Below are positions 16,265 to 23,860 of a stretch of 39,988 nt of DNA, piece after piece (position 1 is the first letter of the stretch; each line of letters starts with the position of its first letter). The translations under genes were made by a program, and so were the position numbers. Source of the DNA: Oscillospiraceae bacterium (GTDB taxonomy: Bacteria > Bacillota_A > Clostridia > Oscillospirales > Oscillospiraceae); assembly GCA_017481325.1 (NCBI GenBank), contig JAFUPG010000020.1:1-39988 (forward strand), written 5' to 3'. The notes beneath the pieces are model-generated. The model was not told the origin of the DNA. It ran no database searches and saw only the letters and a list, made by a program, of their open reading frames with translations.

Positions 16265-16654
16265 TTAGGACTCCACAACTTCCAGCACGTCCATGGGGCA
16301 GGCCTTGACGCAGATGCCGCAGGCGATGCACTTGGCAGCAGTGGGCATCTCAGGCTCGTACACCAGAACGCCGAAGGGACAGGCAGCCTTGCACTTGCCG
16401 CAGCCGATGCAGAGCTTCTTGTTGATCATATAGACACCGGTCTTGGGATTCTGAGTGATGGCGCCCTGCTCGCAGGCCTTGGCGCACTTGCCGCACTGGA
16501 CACAGGTCATGGGGCGAACCTTACCGGCACGCTCAATGATCTGCACGCAGGACTTATCCGGGTGGAACTCCTTATGGAAAGCCTCGGAACAGGCACGGAC
16601 GCATTCCAGGCAAGCCATACAGGTAGAACCCTTTTTTACCATTAATTTTTTCAT
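16265..16654 (-). CDS. Four-cluster [4Fe-4S] ferredoxin-like electron carrier
   Basis: 129 residues with four complete CxxCxxCxxxC sets: Cys 12/15/18/22, 51/54/57/61, 82/85/88/92 and 109/112/115/119, plus an extra Cys36. Sixteen ligands fit four [4Fe-4S] clusters. The arrangement is that of CooF/HycB-type electron-transfer subunits, which wire oxidoreductases such as CO dehydrogenase, formate hydrogenlyase or aldehyde oxidoreductases. No such partner is encoded in the window. There is no signal peptide, so it is cytoplasmic. ATG at 16654 has GGGGA nine bases upstream. It has its own promoter and terminator, so it is a free-standing carrier gene. Confidence 0.92.
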   Translation of the reverse strand: MKKLMVKKGSTCMACLECVRACSEAFHKEFHPDKSCVQIIERAGKVRPMTCVQCGKCAKACEQGAITQNPKTGVYMINKKLCIGCGKCKAACPFGVLVYEPEMPTAAKCIACGICVKACPMDVLEVVES

Positions 16655-16685
16655 AGCATTTTCCCCTTTTTTTATTTGCCTGTTT

Positions 16686-16714
16686 ATTATATCGCTTTTG
16701 TATCGATAAATCAA
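16686..16714 (-). promoter_or_regulatory. Promoter of the ferredoxin gene
   Basis: Minus-strand TTGATT (16709-16714), 17-base spacer, consensus TATAAT (16686-16691). Confidence 0.8.
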
Positions 16715-16798
16715 TACCATTTCAAAGGAAAAAATCCCTGTTTATTTTTCCGAATTACGCTCATACTACAAGCGCACACAAAAAAGAGGAGGAATTCC

Positions 16799-17128
16799 AT
16801 GAAGCGATATTTCATTTTGATTCTGGCGGCGGTGCTGATCCTCAGCTGTCTGGCTGGCTGCAGAAAGAAGGACAATAATGTATCCACCGATCCCAACGGC
16901 ATGATCGAGAACGTTAAGCCGTCGACCCAGCGCCCCTCCACCGAAAACACCCAGCGTCCCTCTACAGAGAGCACTCAGCATTCCACCACAGAGTCCACAG
17001 ACAGTTCTCAGCCGGATAGCAGTTCCGACGAAACCGAGTCTGACAGCAGTTCCGATGGCAGCGAACCGGATTCTACTCAGGAGGATGTGGTCGGAAGAGC
17101 ACGGCGTACCCGTCCCCTGTTTCGCTGA
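16799..17128 (+). CDS. Small lipoprotein with Ser/Thr/Glu/Asp-rich tail
   Basis: 109 residues. MKRYF start, hydrophobic core and lipobox LAGC (Cys21) give a lipoprotein signal. After it come two copies of a TQRPSTEN-like unit and a long run of Ser, Thr, Glu, Asp and Pro, then a short basic end (GRARRTRPLFR). No folded domain is recognisable, so it may be a surface stalk or filler. GAGGAGG stands six bases before the ATG. It is alone on the plus strand between minus-strand genes. The coding case rests on the ribosome-binding site, the signal and the strong terminator. Its low-complexity linker resembles those of the LTA synthase-like enzyme and the PASTA kinase in this window. Confidence 0.75.
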   Translation: MKRYFILILAAVLILSCLAGCRKKDNNVSTDPNGMIENVKPSTQRPSTENTQRPSTESTQHSTTESTDSSQPDSSSDETESDSSSDGSEPDSTQEDVVGRARRTRPLFR

Positions 17129-17135
17129 AAATGCA

Positions 17136-17184
17136 GCAAACCTGCGGTAAGGGAGTTTTTCCTCCCCACCGCAGGTTTGCTTTT
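17136..17184. terminator. Terminator between the small lipoprotein and SipL-like genes
   Basis: A 13-bp stem GCAAACCTGCGGT / ACCGCAGGTTTGC with a 19-base loop, followed by TTTT on the plus strand. It lies between two convergent stop codons and may act on both. Confidence 0.85.
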
Positions 17185-18691
17185 ACATAGGGATCAACAG
17201 CAGCGTGTTGGCAGGCACTGTTTCGCCTGTGAGCTCGTTTGCCTCCCGGATCGCCGCCTGGGAGGTCTTGCAGCTTTTGGCGATCTCCCAGAGTTCCTCC
17301 GCCTCCTCTGTAAAGCGCAGGATCAGAGAAGGACGTTTGCCCGTTGCTTCCAAAGGCTTGATTTCGCCGCCGCTGACTACCTTCAGCGAGTGCTCTGCGC
17401 TGCTCTCCACCGTCAGTTCCACCGGCACACGCACCACAATCTCCCCTCCAAGAAGGCTGCATTGCCCTTCTCCGCAGAGGATTTGCTCTATGCGGCAGCT
17501 TGCATTCCCCTGCAGCGGAATATCCAGCTCCACCGGGGTTTTCAGGCTGCAATTGCACAGATGCTGCTGTTCATCATAGTACAGCAGATCGCAGCAGATC
17601 GTCTGCTCCAGGTGTACCCTTTCCCCGTCTGTTTTGCGCCGCAGCGCCTTGCCGGGATATACATAAGCGGAGAAAATCGATTCTGCTTCGATTTCGCTGC
17701 GCAGCTCTGCGGTTTCACGGAATTGTTGCCGGTCCAGGCAGGCCGTGAGCTTTTGCTGCACATAAGTCGGCTCCAATTCACCGTCGGTGCAGTAGGCATC
17801 CTCAATGAGCACCTGCTTCGAAATGCCCGTGGCCACGGTCTGGGCGCAGATCTCCACGGCACAGAGCAAACGGCTTCCGTCCTGGCTATCCGGCTGGGTA
17901 TCTGCCGAGAGCAGGCAAAGCTGTGTGCACAATTGGCAGTCCTCGATATCCCGGTCCATAGTTGCGTACTGGGAAAAGGGAACTGACCAGCGATGGCTGA
18001 GGATTTGCTCCTCCTCGCTCTCCCAGAGGCAGCTGATATGAAGCTCCCCTTTGAATACTGCCTTATCCCCCACCGCTTTTTGCTCCGTAACCGTCATACC
18101 GTAGCAGGTCTTCAGCAGGTGCACGGCCTCCGGCAATTCCCTGGGCAGCGGCAGCTCCTCCTGCAGAGAAAAACGTTTTTCCCCCAGACTAACAGGAAGC
18201 TGCAAGGGTAGTTCCGTGCGCTTCAGCTGCAGCACCGGCGCAGGATCCGGCATCTCGTAGCTGCGGAATTCCCGGTTTCCATAGACCCGCAAGCTGCAAT
18301 TCACATTCACACGAAGCAACAGCTTTCTGGAATTCAACAGTCTGGCATCGGCAGAGAGCAGGCTGCAGCTGCAGTTCAGGCGCAGCATTTCTCCCCGTTC
18401 CTGCAGCTCTCTGCGGAAGGAAAAAGGCACCCTTGCCTTGACACAGCGCAGCTGCCCCTCCATCCCCTCGTAGAGCACACCCCCCTGAATCTCCCCGGAG
18501 ATCACTGCGGTATCGCCGCTGATTTCCATGGAATAGATCAGCGGTGTGCCGTAGGCCTGCAGCACCTGAGCGCCGTCGGGGTAGCTGTCCGGGATGATCA
18601 AATCCACGGTTTCCTCCTGTTCCCGCTCCTCACAGAGGATCAAATTGGGATATTGCGTGATTTTTTCCTCAAACACAAGCTCCAAGTCCAT
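17183..18691 (-). CDS. SipL-like spore protein: DUF3794 repeats plus LysM
   Basis: About 502 residues. The body consists of DUF3794-type beta-rich repeats (roughly 30-120, 165-260 and 310-430), with the recurring VDLIIPDSYPD and RWSVPFSQYA style segments. The end is a LysM domain (LWEIAKSCKTSQAAIREAN to residue 502). This is the layout of Clostridioides difficile SipL, which binds the ATPase SpoIVA and is needed for the spore coat. The start is uncertain. ATG 18691 has AAGGAG only two bases before it, whereas an in-frame TTG at 18685 has the same site at eight bases. The gene suggests the host can sporulate, though DUF3794/LysM proteins also occur in weak sporulators. Confidence 0.85.
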   Translation of the reverse strand: MDLELVFEEKITQYPNLILCEEREQEETVDLIIPDSYPDGAQVLQAYGTPLIYSMEISGDTAVISGEIQGGVLYEGMEGQLRCVKARVPFSFRRELQERGEMLRLNCSCSLLSADARLLNSRKLLLRVNVNCSLRVYGNREFRSYEMPDPAPVLQLKRTELPLQLPVSLGEKRFSLQEELPLPRELPEAVHLLKTCYGMTVTEQKAVGDKAVFKGELHISCLWESEEEQILSHRWSVPFSQYATMDRDIEDCQLCTQLCLLSADTQPDSQDGSRLLCAVEICAQTVATGISKQVLIEDAYCTDGELEPTYVQQKLTACLDRQQFRETAELRSEIEAESIFSAYVYPGKALRRKTDGERVHLEQTICCDLLYYDEQQHLCNCSLKTPVELDIPLQGNASCRIEQILCGEGQCSLLGGEIVVRVPVELTVESSAEHSLKVVSGGEIKPLEATGKRPSLILRFTEEAEELWEIAKSCKTSQAAIREANELTGETVPANTLLLIPM

Positions 18692-18748
18692 CACTCCTTC
18701 TTCGTTATAGAACTATATACGCAGGCTCGGACAGGTTTATCCCTGTTT

Positions 18749-18898
18749 TTACGGCCGGCGGGTGTAAAAAAGGCCGCAGACCAGCAATGCAATTCCCAGA
18801 AGCACCGTAACAAACTCCGAGCTGAACAGCAGCGACAGCAGCAAACCACCGCCGCAGGCCATGATGACAGAACCGAACAATTCATTCTTCTTACACAT
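18749..18898 (-). CDS. 49-residue two-helix membrane protein
   Basis: A short frame beginning MCKKNELFGSVIMACGGG and ending LFYTRRP. Two hydrophobic helices (about 8-27 and 29-44) are joined by FSSEF. The gene-like organisation (charged start, glycine-rich first helix, leucine-rich second helix, basic end) resembles many tiny Clostridia membrane proteins of unknown role. The start lies immediately after the rsgA terminator and its AGGGGG site is part of that terminator's 3' arm, 11 bases before ATG. The SipL-like gene follows 57 bases later. A longer overlapping frame on the same strand (18691-18885) has no ribosome-binding site and looks like a shadow. Function unknown. Confidence 0.62.
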   Translation of the reverse strand: MCKKNELFGSVIMACGGGLLLSLLFSSEFVTVLLGIALLVCGLFYTRRP

Positions 18899-18939
18899 AC
18901 AAAAAACCGCCCCCTGCTACCTTATGCGCAGGAGGCGGT
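18899..18939 (-). terminator. Terminator of the rsgA operon
   Basis: Minus-strand 12-bp stem (18928-18939 with 18906-18917, two G-T pairs), ten-base loop, then six T. It ends the long cdaA-to-rsgA run. Confidence 0.9.
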
Positions 18940-18948
18940 GTACATGCT

Positions 18949-19845
18949 TTATTTTTGTTTCAGTTCCCAGGGGTTGATTTTCTTCGCCTCTTCGTAGAGA
19001 CGGACATAGCTGGCATGGCGGCTGGGCTGGATCTTCCCCTCCCCCAGCGCCTGTAAAACCGCACAATCCGGCTCTTTCAAATGAGCGCAGTCGTGGTAAC
19101 GGCATTTGCCCAAATAGGGGGCGAAGTCGGGAAAGGCATACTGGAGATTTTCCTTCACCGTCAATTCCATCTGCTCCGTGTCAAAGGAGGAGAAGCCCGG
19201 GGTATCGATGACGCAGGTGCCATCGGGCAGGCAGTACAGCTCCACATGGCGGGTGGTATGGCGGCCTCTGCCCAATTTTTCCGAAACCTCCCCGGTGGGA
19301 ATGGAGATATTTACATCCAGACAATTGAGAATGCTGCTTTTACCCACACCGGAATTCCCGGTAAAAGCCACCAGCTTGCCTGCAATGGCCGCTTTCAGTT
19401 CCTCGATCCCCTGCCCCGTCTCGGCGCTGGTGGAGATCACGGCATAGCCGGCGCTGCGGTAAATGGAGGCCAGCTTTTCGCCATCCTTCAGGTCAACCTT
19501 GTTCACACAAAGGAGCACAGGCACATTTTGTTCGCCAGCAATGGCACTGACCCGGTCGACGAGGTAGGGATCGGTGACAGGGTTGCTTTCGGATGCCAAA
19601 ATCACCAGCAGATCCAAATTGCTTACGGCAGGACGGATAAAGCTGTTCTTTCGGGGCAGAAGCTTCTCCACCGTGCCGCCCTTTCCCTGGTGGGAGAAGC
19701 TGACCAGATCTCCCACCAGAGGGCTGATGCGCTCCTTGCGGAAGATGCCCCTGGCACGGCACTGGGTGATTGCTCCCGATTCCTCACGAACATAGTAGAA
19801 ACCGCTTAAAGCCTTGACAATACGTCCTTCAAAAAAATCACTCAT
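18949..19845 (-). CDS. rsgA: Ribosome small-subunit GTPase RsgA
   Basis: Circularly permuted GTPase that checks late 30S maturation. 298 residues. An OB-fold RNA-binding domain (1-70) precedes the permuted G domain, in which G4 NKVD (115-118) comes before G1 GNSGVGKS (163-170) and DTPG (214-217). The zinc-binding end has Cys248, Cys253, His255 and Cys261. The start is eight bases after the pknB stop. The pknB-rsgA order is conserved in Firmicutes, but the usual followers rpe and thiN are missing and a terminator comes next. Confidence 0.97.
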   Translation of the reverse strand: MSDFFEGRIVKALSGFYYVREESGAITQCRARGIFRKERISPLVGDLVSFSHQGKGGTVEKLLPRKNSFIRPAVSNLDLLVILASESNPVTDPYLVDRVSAIAGEQNVPVLLCVNKVDLKDGEKLASIYRSAGYAVISTSAETGQGIEELKAAIAGKLVAFTGNSGVGKSSILNCLDVNISIPTGEVSEKLGRGRHTTRHVELYCLPDGTCVIDTPGFSSFDTEQMELTVKENLQYAFPDFAPYLGKCRYHDCAHLKEPDCAVLQALGEGKIQPSRHASYVRLYEEAKKINPWELKQK

Positions 19846-19853
19846 AGCTGTTG

Positions 19854-22010
19854 TTACGGTGTCTCGGGATTGGGAACTTCGTCAGAGGTTGTAGGATCTG
19901 CTTCGGTGCTATCCTGAACGGGCTCTTCCGAAGAGGGCTCGGTAGAAGGCTCCCCCGTGGACTCCGTGGGAGGCTCAGTAGAGTCCCCTGTGGACTCCTC
20001 TGTAGACTCTTCTGTAGGTTCGGGGCCCTTGGAGACATCGATGATCACGATGGTATCCTTTTCTACCTTACTATCCGGCAGAACACTCTGGCTGATAACA
20101 TAGCCCTGGGGAACCATTTCGTCATAGACCTCGTTGACGGCATATTTCAGTTCTGCAGCTTCCAGCAGCTGAATGGCAAGTTCCAGACTCTTGGTGGTCA
20201 CGTCGGGTACCGTGGTATTTTTGCTGCCGATGGAAATATAGAGGATGATCTCGTCGCCTTCGTTCAGGTCGCTGCCGGCGGCGGGATTGGTACGGATGAC
20301 CTGATCCTCCTCGTATTCGTCGCTCTCTTCCTCCTGGAAGGTGACCTTCAGGCCGATGTTCAGCTGCTTCAGGCGTGTCTCTGCATTGCTCTTGGTATCG
20401 CCACGGAGGTCGGGCATTTTCTTTTCGCCCAGGCTGATATACAGTACAACCTCCTGCTCACGCTCCAGGCTCTGACCTGCTTCGGGCTCGGTACGTACGA
20501 CGCAACCCTCTTCCACGGAGCTGTCGATCTCGTCCTTAATACGGGTCTTGATGCCGATGTTCAGATTCTGCAGCGCACGAATGGCCTCGGCCTCGGTGTA
20601 GCCGTCCAGATCGGGCATCTCAATGATCTGAGCGCCCTTGCTGACCACCAGCTGAATGGTTCGGCCGGTTTTGACCTTTTCACCGGCACCGGGAGACTGA
20701 TCCATGACAAAACCGGCTTCGTAGTCGTTGCTGTACTCCTCCACTACGCTGATTACATCCACATCCAAATTGGGATAGTCCTCGGGATCAATATCACTCA
20801 AGCGCTTGCCGATGAACTTCGGTACATCCACCAGCTCGGAGTTGGAGGTGGATTCCTTGTTGCCGCCCAGGGAGATGCCGTCAGAGCAGGAGACCAGAAT
20901 GAAAATCAGGGCAATGACCATCACCACAGCAGCCACCGCACAGACAGAGATGATCACTGTGTTGCGGCGCTTCTTCTCCTCCAGTTCCTTTTCACGGCGG
21001 GCACGCTGGGCTCTGCGCTCCTCGACGGTGCGGTTCTCGCCCATTTTGGCAGCTCTGGCAGCGGCGTAACGCTCTGCCTCTGTACGGGGCATGCCGGTTT
21101 TGGGCTGCGGCGCAGCCTTGGACTCGGCGGTCTGATTCTGGGGCACATAAGAGGAAGACTGTGCGCCAAAGAGGAAGGTCATGGCGGGATTCTTGCGGAA
21201 TTCCTCCATATCACGTACCATCTCCGCAGCGGAAGAATAGCGTGCATCTGCCTCGCAGGTCATGGCATGCATGGTGATCTGCTCCAGACCCAGGGGAATA
21301 CCGCTCATAAGCTCCGCAGGGCGCTTTGCCTCGCCGTTAATATGCTGAATGGCAACGGAAACGGGGGTTTCGCCGTCATAAGGAGTCTTGCCGGTGAGCA
21401 TCTCGTACATCACAACGCCCAGGGAATACAGGTCGCTGCGGTTATCGATTCTGCCGCCCTTTGCCTGCTCCGGAGAGATGTAATGCACAGAACCCAGGGC
21501 CTCACGGGTTAGGGTATTCTGGGCGGAGCCGATACGGGCGATGCCGAAATCGGCAACCTTGATGCTGCCATCCTTGAGGATCATAATATTATGGGGCTTA
21601 ATGTCACGGTGGATAATGCCACGGTTATGGGCATGATCCAGCGCACGTGCGATCTGCATGGAGAAATGCAGGGTCTCACGCCAGTTGAGGCTGGTCTTTT
21701 TCTGAAGGTACTGCTTCAGAGTGATGCCCTCGATGAGTTCCATGACGATAAAATCCGCATCTGCAGCCCGGGACACGTCGTAAACACTGACGATATTGGG
21801 ATGGGACAGCATTGCAACCGCCTGGGACTCCGTGCGGAAGCGGCGGTGGAATTCCTCGTTCTTGGTGAACTCATCCTTCAGCACCTTCACTGCCACCTGA
21901 CGGTTCAGGCGATGATCCAGCGCCTTATATACCACTGCCATACCGCCCACGCCGATCATCTCCAGGATCTCGTAGCGGTTATCCAGTAATCTGCCTATGT
22001 AATTTTCCAT
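19854..22010 (-). CDS. pknB: PASTA-domain Ser/Thr protein kinase (PrkC/PknB/Stk1 type)
   Basis: 718-residue membrane kinase that senses peptidoglycan fragments or lipid II and controls wall synthesis and dormancy exit. Kinase domain 13-270: GVGGMA loop (20-25), Lys42, HRDIKPHN (134-141), DFG (154-156). A basic juxtamembrane stretch (330-349) leads to one transmembrane helix (350-373). Four PASTA repeats follow (about 395-460, 462-527, 530-595 and 598-663). The last 55 residues are Thr/Glu/Ser/Pro-rich with repeated TEEST units, an unusual appendix for this family. GAGGG stands eight bases before the ATG. It is preceded by the PP2C phosphatase that normally reverses its action. Confidence 0.97.
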   Translation of the reverse strand: MENYIGRLLDNRYEILEMIGVGGMAVVYKALDHRLNRQVAVKVLKDEFTKNEEFHRRFRTESQAVAMLSHPNIVSVYDVSRAADADFIVMELIEGITLKQYLQKKTSLNWRETLHFSMQIARALDHAHNRGIIHRDIKPHNIMILKDGSIKVADFGIARIGSAQNTLTREALGSVHYISPEQAKGGRIDNRSDLYSLGVVMYEMLTGKTPYDGETPVSVAIQHINGEAKRPAELMSGIPLGLEQITMHAMTCEADARYSSAAEMVRDMEEFRKNPAMTFLFGAQSSSYVPQNQTAESKAAPQPKTGMPRTEAERYAAARAAKMGENRTVEERRAQRARREKELEEKKRRNTVIISVCAVAAVVMVIALIFILVSCSDGISLGGNKESTSNSELVDVPKFIGKRLSDIDPEDYPNLDVDVISVVEEYSNDYEAGFVMDQSPGAGEKVKTGRTIQLVVSKGAQIIEMPDLDGYTEAEAIRALQNLNIGIKTRIKDEIDSSVEEGCVVRTEPEAGQSLEREQEVVLYISLGEKKMPDLRGDTKSNAETRLKQLNIGLKVTFQEEESDEYEEDQVIRTNPAAGSDLNEGDEIILYISIGSKNTTVPDVTTKSLELAIQLLEAAELKYAVNEVYDEMVPQGYVISQSVLPDSKVEKDTIVIIDVSKGPEPTEESTEESTGDSTEPPTESTGEPSTEPSSEEPVQDSTEADPTTSDEVPNPETP

Positions 22011-22079
22011 TGTTTTTCCCTCACATATTCACGCTTCGCACCAAAACCAGGGCGAAAAACGGTAGTATTCCAAAGTATA

Positions 22080-22811
22080 TCATACTGCAACCAAAAGAGC
22101 CGTCACATTATCGGGGGCGCCACGATCCTTTGCGATCTCTACCAGGCGCTGACAGCAATCGTCTTTCCTCGCCCCGTGAGCTACCTCGAAGAGGATCTCC
22201 TGCTGGGACATCAGGTTGCTCAGACCGTCGCTGCAAAGCAGGAAGCAGTCTCCTTTGACCGGCTGTACAAAGTAGACATCCGGCGTTACAGAGCCGGTGG
22301 TGCCTACCGCACGGGTGATCAAATTGCGACGGGGATGTACCTTTGCCTCTTCCGGCGTCAGTTCTCCACGGAGCACCATCATCTCCACCAGAGAGTGGTC
22401 GGTGGTGACCCGTCGGATGCCGTCGGAATCGATGTGATAGGCACGGCTGTCGCCTACGTTCAGGATCAGTGCGCCCTTCTCATAGACCAGGCAGGCAACC
22501 AGGGTGGTGCCCATTCCGGTATAGGCGTCGCTGATCTGAGAGTGCTCGTAGACGGAAATATTGGCCAATTTTGCGGCAGACAGAAGCATCTGCTCGGTCT
22601 CCTCCCTGGTGGCATCGCTGCGGAAGGATCGCAGCACCTCCTCGGAGAACACCTCGCCTGCCAAACGGCTGGCGACGTTGCCGGATTTTGCGCCGCCCAT
22701 GCCGTCACATACCACGGCTAGGAGGGCAGTTTCGGATATTCGGTCGATGCGGAAAGCATCCTGATTCTGGGCACGGACATTTCCTACATCGCTCAGACCC
22801 CAGGCTTGCAT
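22080..22811 (-). CDS. prpC: PP2C-type serine/threonine phosphatase
   Basis: 243 residues. It shows the PP2C metal-site motifs: GNVRAQNQDAF, VVCDGMGGAKSG, GTTLVA, NVGDSRAY, LCSDGLSNLM and PDNVTALLV. It removes phosphates added by the PASTA kinase encoded next. ATG at 22811 shares one base with the rlmN stop (TGATG) and has AAGGAG nine bases upstream, inside rlmN, so translation is coupled. A TTG two codons earlier is too close to that site. Confidence 0.96.
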   Translation of the reverse strand: MQAWGLSDVGNVRAQNQDAFRIDRISETALLAVVCDGMGGAKSGNVASRLAGEVFSEEVLRSFRSDATREETEQMLLSAAKLANISVYEHSQISDAYTGMGTTLVACLVYEKGALILNVGDSRAYHIDSDGIRRVTTDHSLVEMMVLRGELTPEEAKVHPRRNLITRAVGTTGSVTPDVYFVQPVKGDCFLLCSDGLSNLMSQQEILFEVAHGARKDDCCQRLVEIAKDRGAPDNVTALLVAV

Positions 22812-23860
22812 CAGCAATCACTCCTTTCCGATGTTTGTTCCTTTTCGAATTTCCTGCGGAGCTGACCGCAGGAGGCATTGATATCACTGCCCAGGGTTCG
22901 CCGCACGGTGGCGGTGATCCCATGCTCCTCCAGACTCTTTTGAAAAGCTCGCACGGTCTGAGGCAGGCTGGGCTTTAAGGGACTCTCTTCAATGTCGTTG
23001 AGGGGAATTAAATTAACGTGGGCTCCCATCCCACGGAGCTTTTTGCCCAGAAGCTTCGCCATCTGGGGCGTATCGTTGACATCACGGATCATGGCGTATT
23101 CAAAGGAGATCCGCCGTCCGGTTTTCTCGTAGTAAGCACGGCAGGCGGACAGAAGCTCGTCCACATTCCAGCGCTTGTTCACAGGCATAATGTCGTTGCG
23201 GATCTCGTCACAGGGGGCGTGAAGTGACACCGACAGGGTCAGCTGCAGATCCTCTTGTGCAAGATCTTCAATACGGCGCACCAGACCGCAGGTGGACAGG
23301 CTGATGTGTCGCATACCGATGTTCATGCCCTCGGGAGAATTGACCAGCTGCAAAAAGCGCAGCACATTGTCATAATTGTCCAGAGGCTCTCCGATGCCCA
23401 TAAGCACAATATTGGAGATGGGCAGGCCGGAATCCAGCTGGGTGAACAGCACCTGATCCAGCATCTCGGAGGGGCTCAGCCTGCGGATCAGGCCGCCCTT
23501 GGTGGAGGCGCAGAAGGCACAGCCCATGGCACAGCCTACCTCCGAGGAGATGCAGATGGTATTGCCGTGGTGATAGCGCATGAGAACGCTTTCAACGCAG
23601 TTGCCGTCCTCCAGCCGCCAGAGATACTTCATTGTGCCGTCCTTCTGGGACACCAGCCGCCGTGCCACCGTAGGGCAGTAGAGGCTGTAGGTCTGAGACA
23701 GCTTCTCACGAAGGGCTTTGGAGAGATTGCTCATCTCCTGAAAGCTTCTTGCTCCACGGTGGAGCCAGGTATAAACTTGTAAGGCTCGAAATTTCGGCTC
23801 GCCAAGCTGCGCAAGTTCCTCGCTCAGCTCCTTGAGCGTCAGAGATTTGATGTCCTTCAA
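22811..23860 (-). CDS. rlmN: 23S rRNA (adenine2503-C2)/tRNA methyltransferase
   Basis: Radical-SAM enzyme that methylates C2 of A2503 in 23S rRNA and A37 in some tRNAs. 349 residues. The radical-SAM cysteines are CAMGCAFC (110-117), and the second catalytic cysteine is in DINASCGQLR near the C-terminus. The start is TTG at 23860. AGGAGG lies six bases upstream, and the TTG overlaps the rsmB stop as TTGA. It is not Cfr. Length and the surrounding rsmB/prpC order are those of the housekeeping rlmN. Confidence 0.97.
   Translation of the reverse strand: MKDIKSLTLKELSEELAQLGEPKFRALQVYTWLHRGARSFQEMSNLSKALREKLSQTYSLYCPTVARRLVSQKDGTMKYLWRLEDGNCVESVLMRYHHGNTICISSEVGCAMGCAFCASTKGGLIRRLSPSEMLDQVLFTQLDSGLPISNIVLMGIGEPLDNYDNVLRFLQLVNSPEGMNIGMRHISLSTCGLVRRIEDLAQEDLQLTLSVSLHAPCDEIRNDIMPVNKRWNVDELLSACRAYYEKTGRRISFEYAMIRDVNDTPQMAKLLGKKLRGMGAHVNLIPLNDIEESPLKPSLPQTVRAFQKSLEEHGITATVRRTLGSDINASCGQLRRKFEKEQTSERSDC

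Noticed and set aside
18691..18885. 64-codon minus-strand frame upstream of the SipL-like gene
   Set aside because: Cys/Trp-rich unnatural product, no ribosome-binding site. It is out of frame with the better-supported 49-residue protein at 18749-18898.
19851..21512. 553-codon plus-strand open frame opposite pknB
   Set aside because: Antisense shadow of the PASTA repeats. Composition is unnatural and there is no initiation signal.
22811..23860. Cfr-type antibiotic resistance methyltransferase
   Set aside because: Although radical-SAM and 23S-directed, the length, motifs and conserved rsmB-rlmN-prpC order identify the housekeeping rlmN.
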